A DNA stretch of 40,754 nucleotides from Pseudomonadota bacterium (GTDB taxonomy: Bacteria; Pseudomonadota; Gammaproteobacteria; Burkholderiales; Burkholderiaceae_D). The notes under the pieces are model-generated. The model searched no databases, had not been told where the DNA came from, and worked only from the letters and a program-made list of their open reading frames with translations. Where the stretch lies: contig JAFAGG010000015.1 in assembly GCA_023422955.1 (NCBI GenBank), positions 1-40,754 of the forward strand, in the 5' to 3' direction. Position 1 is the stretch's first letter, and every line of letters begins with the position of its first letter. Shown piece by piece: positions 16,019 to 24,416 of the stretch. The translations under genes and the position numbers were made by a program.

Positions 16019-16402
16019 CTAATTTTGTGGCGGAGGCGGAGCGGACGGTTGGGCGGCATCGGGCTGACGCTGCAAATCGAACTGGAATATCTGCCATTGC
16101 GCAGCGCGATTGCCGGAGCTTTGCGCATCGCCTGCTTGGGCGCTGCCCGCCTGGGTATTCGGCCGCAAGTGATAGGTATTGTTGCCTCGCGTAACCGTGG
16201 CCCCGGTTACCTGGCCTCGATCCCATTTTTCCGTCACGATAGTGCGCGGCGCTTCTTTCGATTCCGCAGCGTCCGGCGCTTCCGGTGCTGCAGCCGAATT
16301 TTCCTCCGCTGCAGGCGCGGAAGGAGCCTGGGGCGCCGGTTGAGCAAAGGCTGCCGTGCCTGCGAGACTAAGCGCAAAAGCGAGGTAGATAGGACGCATC
16401 AT
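16019..16402 (-). CDS. Periplasmic DUF2782-family protein
   Basis: This is a 127-aa exported protein. A signal peptide (MMRPIYLAFALSLAGTAAFA, cut before QPAPQAP) is followed by an Ala/Pro/Glu-rich linker. A small conserved region (TIVTEKWDRGQVTGATVTRG, then NTYHLRP) looks like DUF2782, a small beta-rich domain found between polA and thrB in many betaproteobacteria. The tail is again Pro/Gln-rich. The two adjacent ATGs at 16402 and 16399 cannot be told apart. The open frame to 16495 adds residues with no ribosome binding site. Function unknown. Confidence 0.75.
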   Translation of the reverse strand: MMRPIYLAFALSLAGTAAFAQPAPQAPSAPAAEENSAAAPEAPDAAESKEAPRTIVTEKWDRGQVTGATVTRGNNTYHLRPNTQAGSAQAGDAQSSGNRAAQWQIFQFDLQRQPDAAQPSAPPPPQN

Positions 16403-16523
16403 GATCGGCCCGAACAAGATTGAGAGAGGCCCGGCGGCAAGCCAAACCGGCAGCGGAACCGTTAAATTCCGTTCCGCTGCCATTGTAGCAAACACGTCTC
16501 TTGCTGATGCAATGAAATGCCGC

Positions 16524-17171
16524 TTACAGGAAGGTTCCGGTGTGGCGTTCCCGGTCTTCTATCTGGAACTGGCGGGATTCGTAGAAATCGAAAATCGCTT
16601 CGACCACGGCGGCCGGTTCGTCGATCACCCGGAACAGGTCCATGTCTTCCGGCGCAATCATGCCTTCGCCCACCAGTTGTTCACGGAACCAGGTCACCAA
16701 GCCGCCCCAGAAGGCTGATCCGACCAGGATCACGGGAATGCGGCGCGAGGTGCCGGTCTGGATCAGCGTCAGCACTTCGGCCAGCTCATCCAGCGTGCCG
16801 AAGCCGCCGGGCAGCACCACGTAGGCATCCGCATATTTCACGAAGGCGACCTTGCGGGCGAAAAAATGGCGGAAGTTGATGGAGATGTCCTGCCAGGCAT
16901 TGCTTTTCTGCTCATGCGGCAGCGTGATGTTCAAGCCGACCGATGGCGATTTTCCTTCAAAGCCTCCTTTGTTGGCCGCTTCCATGATGCCGGGACCGCC
17001 GCCGGAAAGCACGGCAAATCCCTGGTCGGACACGCGCCGCGCAATATCGATCGCGAGCTTGTAGTAAGAATCTTCCGGGCCGATGCGGGCCGAGCCGAAT
17101 AGGGAAACAGCGGGGCGCAGTTCCGACAAGCGTTCTGTCGACTCGATAAACTCTGCCATAATCGTCAACAT
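16524..17171 (-). CDS. LOG-family protein (TIGR00730-type Rossmann fold)
   Basis: This 215-aa protein carries both LOG signatures, SGGGPGIMEAANKGG and PGGFGTLDELAEVLTLIQ (the PGGxGTxxE motif). Some family members are cytokinin-activating phosphoribohydrolases that act on nucleoside 5'-monophosphates, and others serve in nucleotide salvage. The actual substrate here is unknown. Candidate starts are ATG 17171 (MLTIMAEF) and ATG 17159 (MAEFIEST); neither has a strong Shine-Dalgarno sequence. The long open frame beyond is antisense to polA. The gene is divergent from polA across about 90 bases. Confidence 0.85.
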   Translation of the reverse strand: MLTIMAEFIESTERLSELRPAVSLFGSARIGPEDSYYKLAIDIARRVSDQGFAVLSGGGPGIMEAANKGGFEGKSPSVGLNITLPHEQKSNAWQDISINFRHFFARKVAFVKYADAYVVLPGGFGTLDELAEVLTLIQTGTSRRIPVILVGSAFWGGLVTWFREQLVGEGMIAPEDMDLFRVIDEPAAVVEAIFDFYESRQFQIEDRERHTGTFL

Positions 17172-17261
17172 TGACCACGATTCCCGCGCTTTTTTCTGGG
17201 TGGCCCGTTGAAGGTCGCGCACTTGCCGCAGGCGCGGCACATTTTTTCTGTTGATTTCCAT

Positions 17262-20015
17262 ATGAATAAAACTTTGTTGTTGGTGGATGGCTCCAGCTAC
17301 CTGTACCGCGCCTTTCACGCAATGCCGGATTTGCGTAACACGGAAGGTCTGCCGACCGGAGCGATCTACGGCATGATCAATATGCTGCGTCGTCTGCGCA
17401 GCGATTATTCTGCCGCATATATTGCCTGCGTATTCGATGCCAAGGGAAAAACTTTCCGCGACGATCTCTATGCCGACTACAAGGCCAACCGTGCATCGAT
17501 GCCGGAAGACCTGGTGAAACAGATCGAACCCATCCATGAAGCAGTGCGCGCCATGGGCTGGCCCATCGTGATGGTCGAGGGCATAGAAGCCGACGATGTC
17601 ATCGGCACGCTGGCCTGCCAGGCCGTGGAGCAGGGCATGGAAGTGGTGATCTCCACCGGCGACAAGGACCTGGCGCAGCTGGTCAACGGGCATGTCACGC
17701 TCATCAATACCATGAGCAACGAGAAGCTGGATCGCGAAGGCGTCATCGCCAAGTTCGGCGTGCCGCCCGAGCGCATCGTCGATTACCTGACGCTGGTGGG
17801 CGATGCGGTGGACAATGTGCCGGGCGTGGACAAGGTCGGTCCCAAGACTGCAGTGAAATGGCTGGGGCAATACGATTCGCTGGATGGCGTGATCGCCAAT
17901 GCCGAGCAGATCAAGGGCGTGGTCGGCGACAACCTGCGCAAGGCGCTGGACTGGCTGCCCAAGGCGCGTGAACTGGTGACGGTGAAAATCGATTGCGATT
18001 TGCGTGAACACATTGCGGCCTTCCCCGATGCGCTGGGTACCAAGGAAGAAGACCGCGACCAGCTGATCGATTTTTTCAAGCGTTACGGCTTCCGTTCCTG
18101 GCTGCGCGAACTCATGGCCCAGGCGCAGGAAGCGGCCGCGGATGCCGCACCCGAAGCCAGGGCCAGCGTGCAGCAGGCAGGACTCTTCGATGAAGCACAG
18201 CCGGCCGCCAAGCCGGTTTATGAAACCGTGCTGACCGATGCCCAGCTGGATGCCTGGCTGAAGAAAATCGACGCCGCAGAAATCACGGCCTTCGATACGG
18301 AAACCACGTCGCTGGAAGCCATGCAGGCGGAACTGGTCGGAATTTCATTTTGCTGCGAGCCCGGTTCGGCGGCTTATATCCCGGTCGCGCATCGTTATGC
18401 GGATGCGCCTGACCAGTTGAGTCGCGATCATGTATTGGCGCGCCTGAAACCCTGGCTGGAAGATGCAAGCAAACCCAAGCTTGGCCAGCATCTCAAGTAC
18501 GACAGCCATGTGCTGGCCAACTACGGCATCACGGTGTGCGGCATGGTGCATGACACGCTGCTGCAATCCTATGTGCTGGAAGCGCATCGCAGTCACGACA
18601 TGGATAGCTTGGCGCTGCGCCACCTGGATCGCAAGACCATTCCTTACCAGGACGTATGCGGCAAGGGCGCGTCGCAAATCTGCTTCGATGAAGTCGCGAT
18701 CGATCGCGCCACCGAATATGCGGCTGAGGATTCGGAAGTGACCTTCGAGCTGCATCGCGCACTGTGGCCGCAGATAGAAAACCAGTCCGGCCTGCGCTAC
18801 ATCTACGAGAAAATCGAAATCCCCACCGCGCAGGTGCTGCAGAAGATGGAGCGCAATGGCGTGCTGATAGACGGCGCGCTGCTGGCCGAACAATCGAATG
18901 AACTCGGGCATCGCATGCTGGAACTGGAACAGCAGGCGCATGAACTGGCGGGGCAGCCCTTCAATCTCAATTCGCCCAAGCAGATCGGCGAAATCTTTTT
19001 TGAAAAACTCCAACTGCCGGTGGTGAAAAAAACGCCATCGGGCACGCCTTCCACCGACGAAGAAGTGCTGCAGAAGCTGGCGGAAAATTACCCTTTGCCC
19101 AAGATCCTGCTGGATTACCGCAGCCTGGCCAAGCTCAAGTCCACCTACACCGACAAGCTGCCCAAGATGGTGAATGCCGCGACCGGCCGCGTGCATACCA
19201 ATTACGCGCAGGCGGTTGCCGTGACTGGCCGCCTGGCTTCCAACGATCCCAACCTGCAGAACATCCCTATCCGCAACGCGGAAGGACGTCGCATACGCGA
19301 AGCTTTCATCGCGCCGCCGGGCAGCGTGATCGTATCGGCCGACTATTCGCAGATCGAACTGCGCATCATGGCGCACCTGTCGGAAGATGAGGGCATGCTG
19401 CGTGCCTTTGCCGATGGCGAAGACATTCATCGCGCTACCGCTGCCGAAATTTTCAGCATGGCGCAAGCGGATGTCAGCAGCGAGCAGCGCCGTTATGCGA
19501 AGGTGATCAATTTCGGACTGATCTACGGCATGAGCGTATTCGGCCTGGCCGGCAACCTGGGCGTGGAACGTTCGGCAGCGCAGATGTACATGGACCGCTA
19601 CTTCCAGCGCTTCGCCGGCGTGAAGCGTTTCATGGATGAGACGCGCCTGCAGGCCAAGGCGCAGGGTTATGTCGAAACGGTATTCGGCCGTCGCCTGTGG
19701 CTGCCGGAAATCAATTCACCGAACGGCCCGCGCCGCCAGGGCGCCGAACGCGCTGCGATCAATGCGCCCATGCAAGGCACGGCGGCCGACCTGATCAAGC
19801 TGGCGATGATCGCGGTGCAGGACTGGCTGGAGCAAGAGAAACTGCAATCCAAGATGGTGATGCAGGTGCATGATGAACTGGTGCTGGAAGTGCCGGAGCA
19901 GGAACTGGAACTGATCAAGTCTGCCTTGCCGCGGCTGATGGCCGGAGTGGCGACGCTAAAGGTTCCGCTGGTGGCCGAAGTGGGTGTGGGCAAGAATTGG
20001 GATGAGGCGCATTGA
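17262..20015 (+). CDS. polA: DNA polymerase I
   Basis: PolA (917 aa) fills gaps and removes RNA primers. The N-terminal 5'-3' exonuclease covers about residues 1–300 (VDGSSYLYRAFHA; FDAKGKTFRD; EADDVIGT). The 3'-5' proofreading domain is intact, with exo motifs FDTETTSLE, LKYDSHVLANYG and YAAEDSEVTFEL. The polymerase domain has motif A SADYSQIELRIMAHLSED, the O-helix RRYAKVINFGLIYG and motif C QVHDELVLEVPE. The start is ATG 17262 (MNKTLLLVDGSSYLYR), the conserved N-terminus; 18 further upstream codons lack support. Its ribosome binding site is weak. It is divergent from the LOG gene. Confidence 0.98.
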   Translation: MNKTLLLVDGSSYLYRAFHAMPDLRNTEGLPTGAIYGMINMLRRLRSDYSAAYIACVFDAKGKTFRDDLYADYKANRASMPEDLVKQIEPIHEAVRAMGWPIVMVEGIEADDVIGTLACQAVEQGMEVVISTGDKDLAQLVNGHVTLINTMSNEKLDREGVIAKFGVPPERIVDYLTLVGDAVDNVPGVDKVGPKTAVKWLGQYDSLDGVIANAEQIKGVVGDNLRKALDWLPKARELVTVKIDCDLREHIAAFPDALGTKEEDRDQLIDFFKRYGFRSWLRELMAQAQEAAADAAPEARASVQQAGLFDEAQPAAKPVYETVLTDAQLDAWLKKIDAAEITAFDTETTSLEAMQAELVGISFCCEPGSAAYIPVAHRYADAPDQLSRDHVLARLKPWLEDASKPKLGQHLKYDSHVLANYGITVCGMVHDTLLQSYVLEAHRSHDMDSLALRHLDRKTIPYQDVCGKGASQICFDEVAIDRATEYAAEDSEVTFELHRALWPQIENQSGLRYIYEKIEIPTAQVLQKMERNGVLIDGALLAEQSNELGHRMLELEQQAHELAGQPFNLNSPKQIGEIFFEKLQLPVVKKTPSGTPSTDEEVLQKLAENYPLPKILLDYRSLAKLKSTYTDKLPKMVNAATGRVHTNYAQAVAVTGRLASNDPNLQNIPIRNAEGRRIREAFIAPPGSVIVSADYSQIELRIMAHLSEDEGMLRAFADGEDIHRATAAEIFSMAQADVSSEQRRYAKVINFGLIYGMSVFGLAGNLGVERSAAQMYMDRYFQRFAGVKRFMDETRLQAKAQGYVETVFGRRLWLPEINSPNGPRRQGAERAAINAPMQGTAADLIKLAMIAVQDWLEQEKLQSKMVMQVHDELVLEVPEQELELIKSALPRLMAGVATLKVPLVAEVGVGKNWDEAH

Positions 20016-20093
20016 GCGACCATCGTTAACTCCCTCCCCTTGAAGAGGCGGGAATATGAAAATTTTAAAAATCTCGTGATCCTGGAAAAGAGC

Positions 20094-20122
20094 TTGAGTA
20101 AAAACAGAGCAGCTTCTATTAA
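20094..20122 (+). promoter_or_regulatory. Candidate promoter of the dienelactone-hydrolase gene
   Basis: TTGAGT (20094–20099) and TATTAA (20117–20122) are separated by 17 bases, 36 bases before the ATG at 20159. The -10 matches the consensus at four of six positions. Confidence 0.4.
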
Positions 20123-20158
20123 ATAGCCAAAAATGCGTTCTCACTTCAAGGAGGCAGT

Positions 20159-21043
20159 ATGAACAAGCATGACAAGGAAATGGTGGAAGTGCTGGAAAAG
20201 ACCTCGCTGTCCGACGGCTGCGGCCGGCGCACCTTTTTGCAGGCGACGCTGGGCGCCGGTTTTGCCGCTGCCGTCATGCCTGTGGTGGCGCAGACCGTGG
20301 TCAAGACTTCCACCGAGGGTCTGACCGCAGGGCAGATCGATATCGAAGTCAAGGGCCAGAAAGTGCCGGTCTATCGCGCGCAGCCCGAGGGCAAGAAAAA
20401 TCTTCCTGTCATCCTGGTGATCTCCGAGATCTTCGGCGTGCATGAACATATCGCCGACGTGGCGCGCCGTTTCGCGCAGCAGGGCTACCTGGCGCTGGCG
20501 CCGGATCTGTTCGTGCGCCAGGGTGATGCCACCCGTTACAGCTCCGCGGCCGAAGTGATCAAGGAAGTGATTTCAAAAGTCCCGGATGAGCAGGTGATGG
20601 GCGATCTCGATGCCATCGTAGCCTGGGCCAAGGCCAATGGCGGCGATGCCAGCCGCATCGGCATCACCGGTTTCTGCTGGGGTGGCCGCATTACCTGGCT
20701 GTACAGCGCCCACAATCCGCAGGTCAAGGCCGGCGTGGCCTGGTACGGCCGCGTCGTGGGCGACAGCACGACCAATACGCCGCGCCAGCCGGTGGACATC
20801 GCGCCCAAGCTGAGCGTGCCGGTCCTGGGCCTGTACGGCGCCAAGGACACCAGCATTCCGCTCGATACCGTGAAAAAAATGGAAGAGGCGCTCGCGCAGG
20901 GCAAGAGCGGATCGAAATTCGTGGTCTTCGAAAATTCCGGCCATGCCTTCCATGCCGATTACCGTCCCAGCTATAACGAAGCCGATGCCAAAAAGGGCTG
21001 GCAGCTATGCCAGGACTGGTTCAGGCAGCACGGCGCCGTGTAA
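20159..21043 (+). CDS. Tat-exported dienelactone hydrolase family protein
   Basis: This is a 294-aa alpha/beta hydrolase of the dienelactone hydrolase family. The N-terminus holds a twin-arginine signal, with GRRTFLQ near residues 22–28, then a hydrophobic stretch ending in PVVAQ. It should therefore be exported folded to the periplasm. The catalytic triad is visible: Cys in GFCWGGR, Asp in YGAKDTSIP, His in NSGHAFHADY. The ISEIFGVHEHI segment holds the family's conserved Glu. The ribosome binding site AGGAGG precedes ATG 20159. The natural substrate is unknown. There are no chlorocatechol or other aromatic-ring genes around it, so a ring-cleavage role is not supported by context. Confidence 0.9.
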   Translation: MNKHDKEMVEVLEKTSLSDGCGRRTFLQATLGAGFAAAVMPVVAQTVVKTSTEGLTAGQIDIEVKGQKVPVYRAQPEGKKNLPVILVISEIFGVHEHIADVARRFAQQGYLALAPDLFVRQGDATRYSSAAEVIKEVISKVPDEQVMGDLDAIVAWAKANGGDASRIGITGFCWGGRITWLYSAHNPQVKAGVAWYGRVVGDSTTNTPRQPVDIAPKLSVPVLGLYGAKDTSIPLDTVKKMEEALAQGKSGSKFVVFENSGHAFHADYRPSYNEADAKKGWQLCQDWFRQHGAV

Positions 21044-21067
21044 GTCGCGTGCGTGTTTTCCGCATTT

Positions 21068-21091
21068 CCAGCGCCCGAGAATGGGCGCTGG
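21068..21091 (+). terminator. Hairpin after the dienelactone-hydrolase gene, weak terminator
   Basis: A perfect 9-bp stem (CCAGCGCCC / GGGCGCTGG) with a GAGAAT loop lies 25 bases past the stop codon. No T run follows, so intrinsic termination is uncertain. Confidence 0.4.
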
Positions 21092-21126
21092 ACCCCCTGA
21101 TATTCTGCCGTGCGAAATTTTCTTCA

Positions 21127-21165
21127 GCATGCTTCATTGAATAAAGCATGCCGCTGTGCTTTAAT
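21127..21165 (+). promoter_or_regulatory. Candidate promoter of the ZIP gene with an overlapping dyad
   Basis: TTGAAT (21137–21142) and TTTAAT (21160–21165) are spaced 17 bases apart. The -10 differs from consensus at one base. A perfect 8-bp inverted repeat, GCATGCTT (21127–21134) and AAGCATGC (21144–21151), brackets the -35 and would suit a repressor operator. It does not resemble the Zur consensus I know. Confidence 0.45.
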
Positions 21166-21197
21166 TTCCGGTTTCCCAGCTTCCCCCGGAGCACAAA

Positions 21198-21980
21198 ATT
21201 AATTCCCCGCTACTCTATATTCTGCTTGCCACCGTGATTGCCGGTGTGCTCAGCATTTCGGCGGCTGCCTTGTTTTCCTTTTCCCTGCTGTCGAAAATGG
21301 TGGACAGGATGGTCAGCCTGTCAGTGGGTATGCTGCTGTCCACCGCTTTGCTGCACTCGCTGCCGGAAGCCTTCGAGTCCGGCGGCGACGCCTACTCGAT
21401 GTTCGCCGTCGTGCTGGGCGGCCTGCTGTTTTTCTTTTTGCTGGAAAAGATGGCGATCCTGCGCCACTCTCACCATCATGAAGGCGATGGTCATGATCAT
21501 GCGCATGGACATGACGCGCATGAAGCAGGACGCGCCGGCTGGCTGATCCTGGTCGGCGACGGCATGCATAACTTCATCGACGGCATCCTGATCGCCGCCG
21601 CATTCCTGGCCGATCCGTCCCTGGGCGTAGTGACTGCCGTGGCCATCATCGCGCATGAAATCCCACAGGAAATCGGCGACTTCATCGTGCTGCTGAATGC
21701 CGGCTTCTCCAAGACGCGCGCCTATGTCTACAACCTGATCTCCAGCATGATGGCTGTGCTGGGCGGGGTCCTGGGCTATTTCATGCTGGACCGCTGGATG
21801 GAATGGGTGCCCTATTTCCTCGCCTTCGCCTCGTCAGGCTTCCTCTACATCGCCGTATCGGACCTGATGCCCCAGATGCAGCGCCGCGCGACGATGAAGG
21901 AAAGCATTCCGCAGGTGATCCTGATTGCCTTGGGCGTATTAATCGTGTTCTTCATTACGTATGGGGCGCATGCGCATTAA
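21198..21980 (+). CDS. ZIP-family metal transporter, probable ATT start
   Basis: This ZIP-family inner-membrane metal importer (about 260 aa, around eight helices) carries the family motifs HNFIDG and HEIPQE, whose His and Glu line the metal path. A His/Asp-rich cytoplasmic loop (HSHHHEGDGHDHAHGHD) precedes the first motif. Zinc or iron is the likely substrate. The frame is closed upstream by TAA at 21162, and no ATG, GTG or TTG lies between it and the GTG at 21234. Starting at that GTG would cut the first helix and has no ribosome binding site. An ATT at 21198 has GGAG (21188–21191) six bases upstream and gives M-NSPLLYILLATVIAGVLS, a complete first helix. I therefore place the start at ATT. 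CTG 21222 is a weaker alternative. Confidence 0.85.
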   Translation: MNSPLLYILLATVIAGVLSISAAALFSFSLLSKMVDRMVSLSVGMLLSTALLHSLPEAFESGGDAYSMFAVVLGGLLFFFLLEKMAILRHSHHHEGDGHDHAHGHDAHEAGRAGWLILVGDGMHNFIDGILIAAAFLADPSLGVVTAVAIIAHEIPQEIGDFIVLLNAGFSKTRAYVYNLISSMMAVLGGVLGYFMLDRWMEWVPYFLAFASSGFLYIAVSDLMPQMQRRATMKESIPQVILIALGVLIVFFITYGAHAH

Positions 21981-22061
21981 GCGGCTTTGGCCCACGTCTT
22001 GCACTGAATAGAGGTTACAAGTCTGGCTTTTTATCACTATGCCTAACGGAGGTTCAAGCTA

Positions 22062-22583
22062 ATGCTTTCCAGGCCAGACTTGCTAGAAACACTTCATGCT
22101 CAGGCAGATAGCTTAAGACTGGCAAATGTATTCAGAGTCATTGCAGTCGGTGGCGATCTTAAATCTGTATTTGAGAGTGTCGTTGGCGACAAACTTGGGG
22201 AAATGTCATTTCCCATACGGGAGATGCTGGCAGACGAGAAACGAGTTAGGTACGTCAGTCATCAGCTGAGCCATCTGGTATTAAGAACTGCTGTCACACA
22301 GGCTTTTGAGCTTACACGCCGTTATTGTAGAAACACGAACCAGGTCGAGTTATTAAAGGCACAGCCTTGGTTTCACCTCATCAGGCTTGTTAGGAATGCG
22401 TTTGACCATGATTTCCATTTTGATTTTGGGGAAAAGGATCTGCCTCTTTTTCCTGCAAGCTGGGGTAATGTAACGCTGACCGCCGATCTTCAAGGTGTGG
22501 AAATCACGCACCAGCATTTTTCTACACAGGATGCGATTGCTTGGTTGAATGAATTAGAGCAATTTGTTTCAGGGTTGAAATAA
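22062..22583 (+). CDS. Uncharacterised protein with HEPN-like R-x4-H motif
   Basis: I do not recognise this 173-aa protein with certainty. It looks all-helical. Residues about 105–125 read WFHLIRLVRNAFDHDFHF. The RNAFDH piece fits the R-x4-6-H signature of HEPN ribonuclease domains, which often follows such a hydrophobic helix. The C-terminal part looks like a small beta segment (WGNVTLTADLQGVEI) followed by a helix. The gene is clearly A+T-richer than its neighbours, has its own ribosome binding site (GGAGG nine bases before the ATG), and lies alone between the ZIP gene and a convergent operon. It could be an acquired gene. No adjacent antitoxin or nucleotidyltransferase partner is visible. 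Confidence 0.7.
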   Translation: MLSRPDLLETLHAQADSLRLANVFRVIAVGGDLKSVFESVVGDKLGEMSFPIREMLADEKRVRYVSHQLSHLVLRTAVTQAFELTRRYCRNTNQVELLKAQPWFHLIRLVRNAFDHDFHFDFGEKDLPLFPASWGNVTLTADLQGVEITHQHFSTQDAIAWLNELEQFVSGLK

Positions 22584-22592
22584 GGCGCGATA

Positions 22593-22624
22593 GTACCTCG
22601 CCAGGAAATGGTTCGGCGGAGTAC
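22593..22624. terminator. Imperfect hairpin between convergent genes
   Basis: GTACCTCGCC (22593–22602) can pair with GGCGGAGTAC (22615–22624) at 8 of 10 positions. It lies between the ends of the HEPN-like gene and sseA. The T run is weak, so it is only a candidate terminator. Confidence 0.3.
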
Positions 22625-22637
22625 ATTTCTGTATTGC

Positions 22638-23489
22638 TTATCCCTGCTCAACCGGTCTCATCGCATCTGCGCACCACTCACTCCAAGATCCCGGATATAA
22701 AGCAGCGCCGCTTAATCCCGCCACCTCCATAGCCAGCAGGTTATGACAAGCCGTCACGCCCGAGCCGCATTGCATCACTGCCTGCTCCGGTCGCGAAATC
22801 AACTCAGAAAACTCCGTGCGCAATTGTTGCGGCGATTTGAAGCGGCCATTCGCTTGCAGGTTGTCGCGGAAGAAGCGGTTCTTCGCGCCCGGGATGTGGC
22901 CGCCTACCGGGTCCAGCGTTTCATTCTCGCCGCGATAGCGGTCGGGGGAGCGGGCATCGACGACGGTGCGGCTTGCTTGTGCGAGGTTGGCCAGCAGCCG
23001 CTGCGCATCCACGGTTTGTACCAGTGATGCTTTCAATTCCATGCTGCCAGGTGACGGGGTGGGAAGGTCTGCCGTCAGCGGCAGATTCAATGCCTGCCAG
23101 GCCGGTAAGCCACCGTCGAGCACCGCGACGCTTTCATGCCCGCACCAGCGCAGCATCCACCACAGGCGCGCGGCGAACATGCCGCCTTGGGCGTCGTAAG
23201 CGATGACTTGCGAATGCGGATGTATGCCCCAGCCGCGCAAGGTTTCAATGAAGGCTGCGCGTGCAGGCAGCGGATGCCGGCCGCGGAATTCGCCGTTCGG
23301 TCCGGGGCGCTTGTCCGACAGGTCGGTGTCGAGATGGGCGTAACGCGCATTCGGAATATGGTCTTGCAGATAAGCGTTGCGGCCGGCATCGGCGTTGGTC
23401 AAGTCGAAGCGGCAGTCGATGATGATCCAGTCGGGATCGTTGACATGGAGCGAGAGCGTTTCTGCATCGATCAGCGTGGTGTATGTCAT
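22638..23489 (-). CDS. sseA: 3-mercaptopyruvate sulfurtransferase (tandem rhodanese)
   Basis: This is a 283-aa protein with two rhodanese domains (about residues 5–135 and 155–280). The active-site loop in the second domain is Cys241-G-S-G-V-T. This CGSGVT form is typical of mercaptopyruvate sulfurtransferases, whereas thiosulfate rhodaneses carry CRKGVT. It should move sulfur from 3-mercaptopyruvate to cyanide or thiol acceptors in the cytoplasm. The ATG overlaps the stop of the EamA permease gene (23486–23489), so it is the last gene of a probable three-gene unit with the permease and the Rieske oxygenase. Confidence 0.9.
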   Translation of the reverse strand: MTYTTLIDAETLSLHVNDPDWIIIDCRFDLTNADAGRNAYLQDHIPNARYAHLDTDLSDKRPGPNGEFRGRHPLPARAAFIETLRGWGIHPHSQVIAYDAQGGMFAARLWWMLRWCGHESVAVLDGGLPAWQALNLPLTADLPTPSPGSMELKASLVQTVDAQRLLANLAQASRTVVDARSPDRYRGENETLDPVGGHIPGAKNRFFRDNLQANGRFKSPQQLRTEFSELISRPEQAVMQCGSGVTACHNLLAMEVAGLSGAALYPGSWSEWCADAMRPVEQG

Positions 23490-24403
23490 TTTGACTCCGG
23501 CGAAGTGGAAGCAGCAGATGGCGCGGGAGAAGGCGTGCCGCGCACATTGTAGTAAGTGGCGGTCATGCCGCTGATCAGGATCAGCACCATGCCCAGCCAG
23601 CCCAGTCCATCCAGTCTGTCGTCCCAGATCAGGATGCCCAGGATGCTGGAAAAGATGATGCCCGTGTATTGCAGGTTGGCGCTGAGCAGCACATTGCCCA
23701 GGCGGTAGGCGCGCGTCATCGCGACCTGGGCGGTGGTGGCGGTAATGCCGATGCCCGCCAGCAGCAGCAAGCCCAGCCCGGAATGCGGCCGGAATACGTC
23801 GCCGTCAAGCGGGCGTTCCAGGAAGCTGCCGACTAGTCCGGTCAGTACGCCGGTAAGTGAAAAATAAAACACCACGCGATATTCCGGTTCGCCGAGATGG
23901 CCCAGTTTGCGCACCTGCAGATAGGCGAGGGCCGACAGGAAGCCTGACATCAGGCCGAACAGCGCGCCCATGCTTTGACCGCCCTGCACCGAGGGCCTTA
24001 ACAGCAGCGTGACGCCGGCAAAACTCATGAGAATGGCAATGATCAGGCTCCATTCAAGCCCGCGCTGCCTGGCAGCGAGTCCGCCGATAAAGAGTATGAG
24101 CGCCATCCATATCGGTGCCATGTAATTGAGCGTGACGGCGGTGGGCAGGGGAATCAGGCTGATGGCGCGAAACCACAGCCAAAGTGCAATCACGCCGATC
24201 AGGCCGCGCCACAGGTGATGCCAGGGCAGCGCGGTCTTCATGGTGCCGCCTTGCAGATAGGCGAAAGTGCCGAGCAGGCTCATGCCTATGATGCCGCGGT
24301 ACATGACTATTTCCGAAGTGGAGTAAAGGTCGGAGGCCAGCTTCACGCACACGCCCATCAGCGCGAACATGAAACTGGCAAAGAGCATCCACAGGGATTG
24401 CAT
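23486..24403 (-). CDS. EamA/DMT-family permease
   Basis: This is a 305-aa inner-membrane protein of the drug/metabolite transporter superfamily, with about ten helices in two EamA halves (roughly residues 5–135 and 150–280). Such proteins usually export amino acids or other small metabolites. The substrate cannot be told. The start is ATG 24403 (MQSLWMLFASFMFALMGV), placed so that the first helix begins directly. The frame runs on to 24466 into the Rieske gene. No clear ribosome binding site precedes the ATG, so translation may depend on the upstream gene, which ends 13 bases before. Confidence 0.88.
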   Translation of the reverse strand: MQSLWMLFASFMFALMGVCVKLASDLYSTSEIVMYRGIIGMSLLGTFAYLQGGTMKTALPWHHLWRGLIGVIALWLWFRAISLIPLPTAVTLNYMAPIWMALILFIGGLAARQRGLEWSLIIAILMSFAGVTLLLRPSVQGGQSMGALFGLMSGFLSALAYLQVRKLGHLGEPEYRVVFYFSLTGVLTGLVGSFLERPLDGDVFRPHSGLGLLLLAGIGITATTAQVAMTRAYRLGNVLLSANLQYTGIIFSSILGILIWDDRLDGLGWLGMVLILISGMTATYYNVRGTPSPAPSAASTSPESK

Positions 24404-24416
24404 TAAGTGGGGATAG

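Noticed and set aside
22040..22062. GCCTAACGGAGGTTCAAGC before the HEPN-like gene resembles part of an integron attC site
   Set aside because: There is no matching GTTRRRY half or long imperfect palindrome on either side of the gene, no intI, and no second cassette. The match covers the ribosome binding site and is probably chance.
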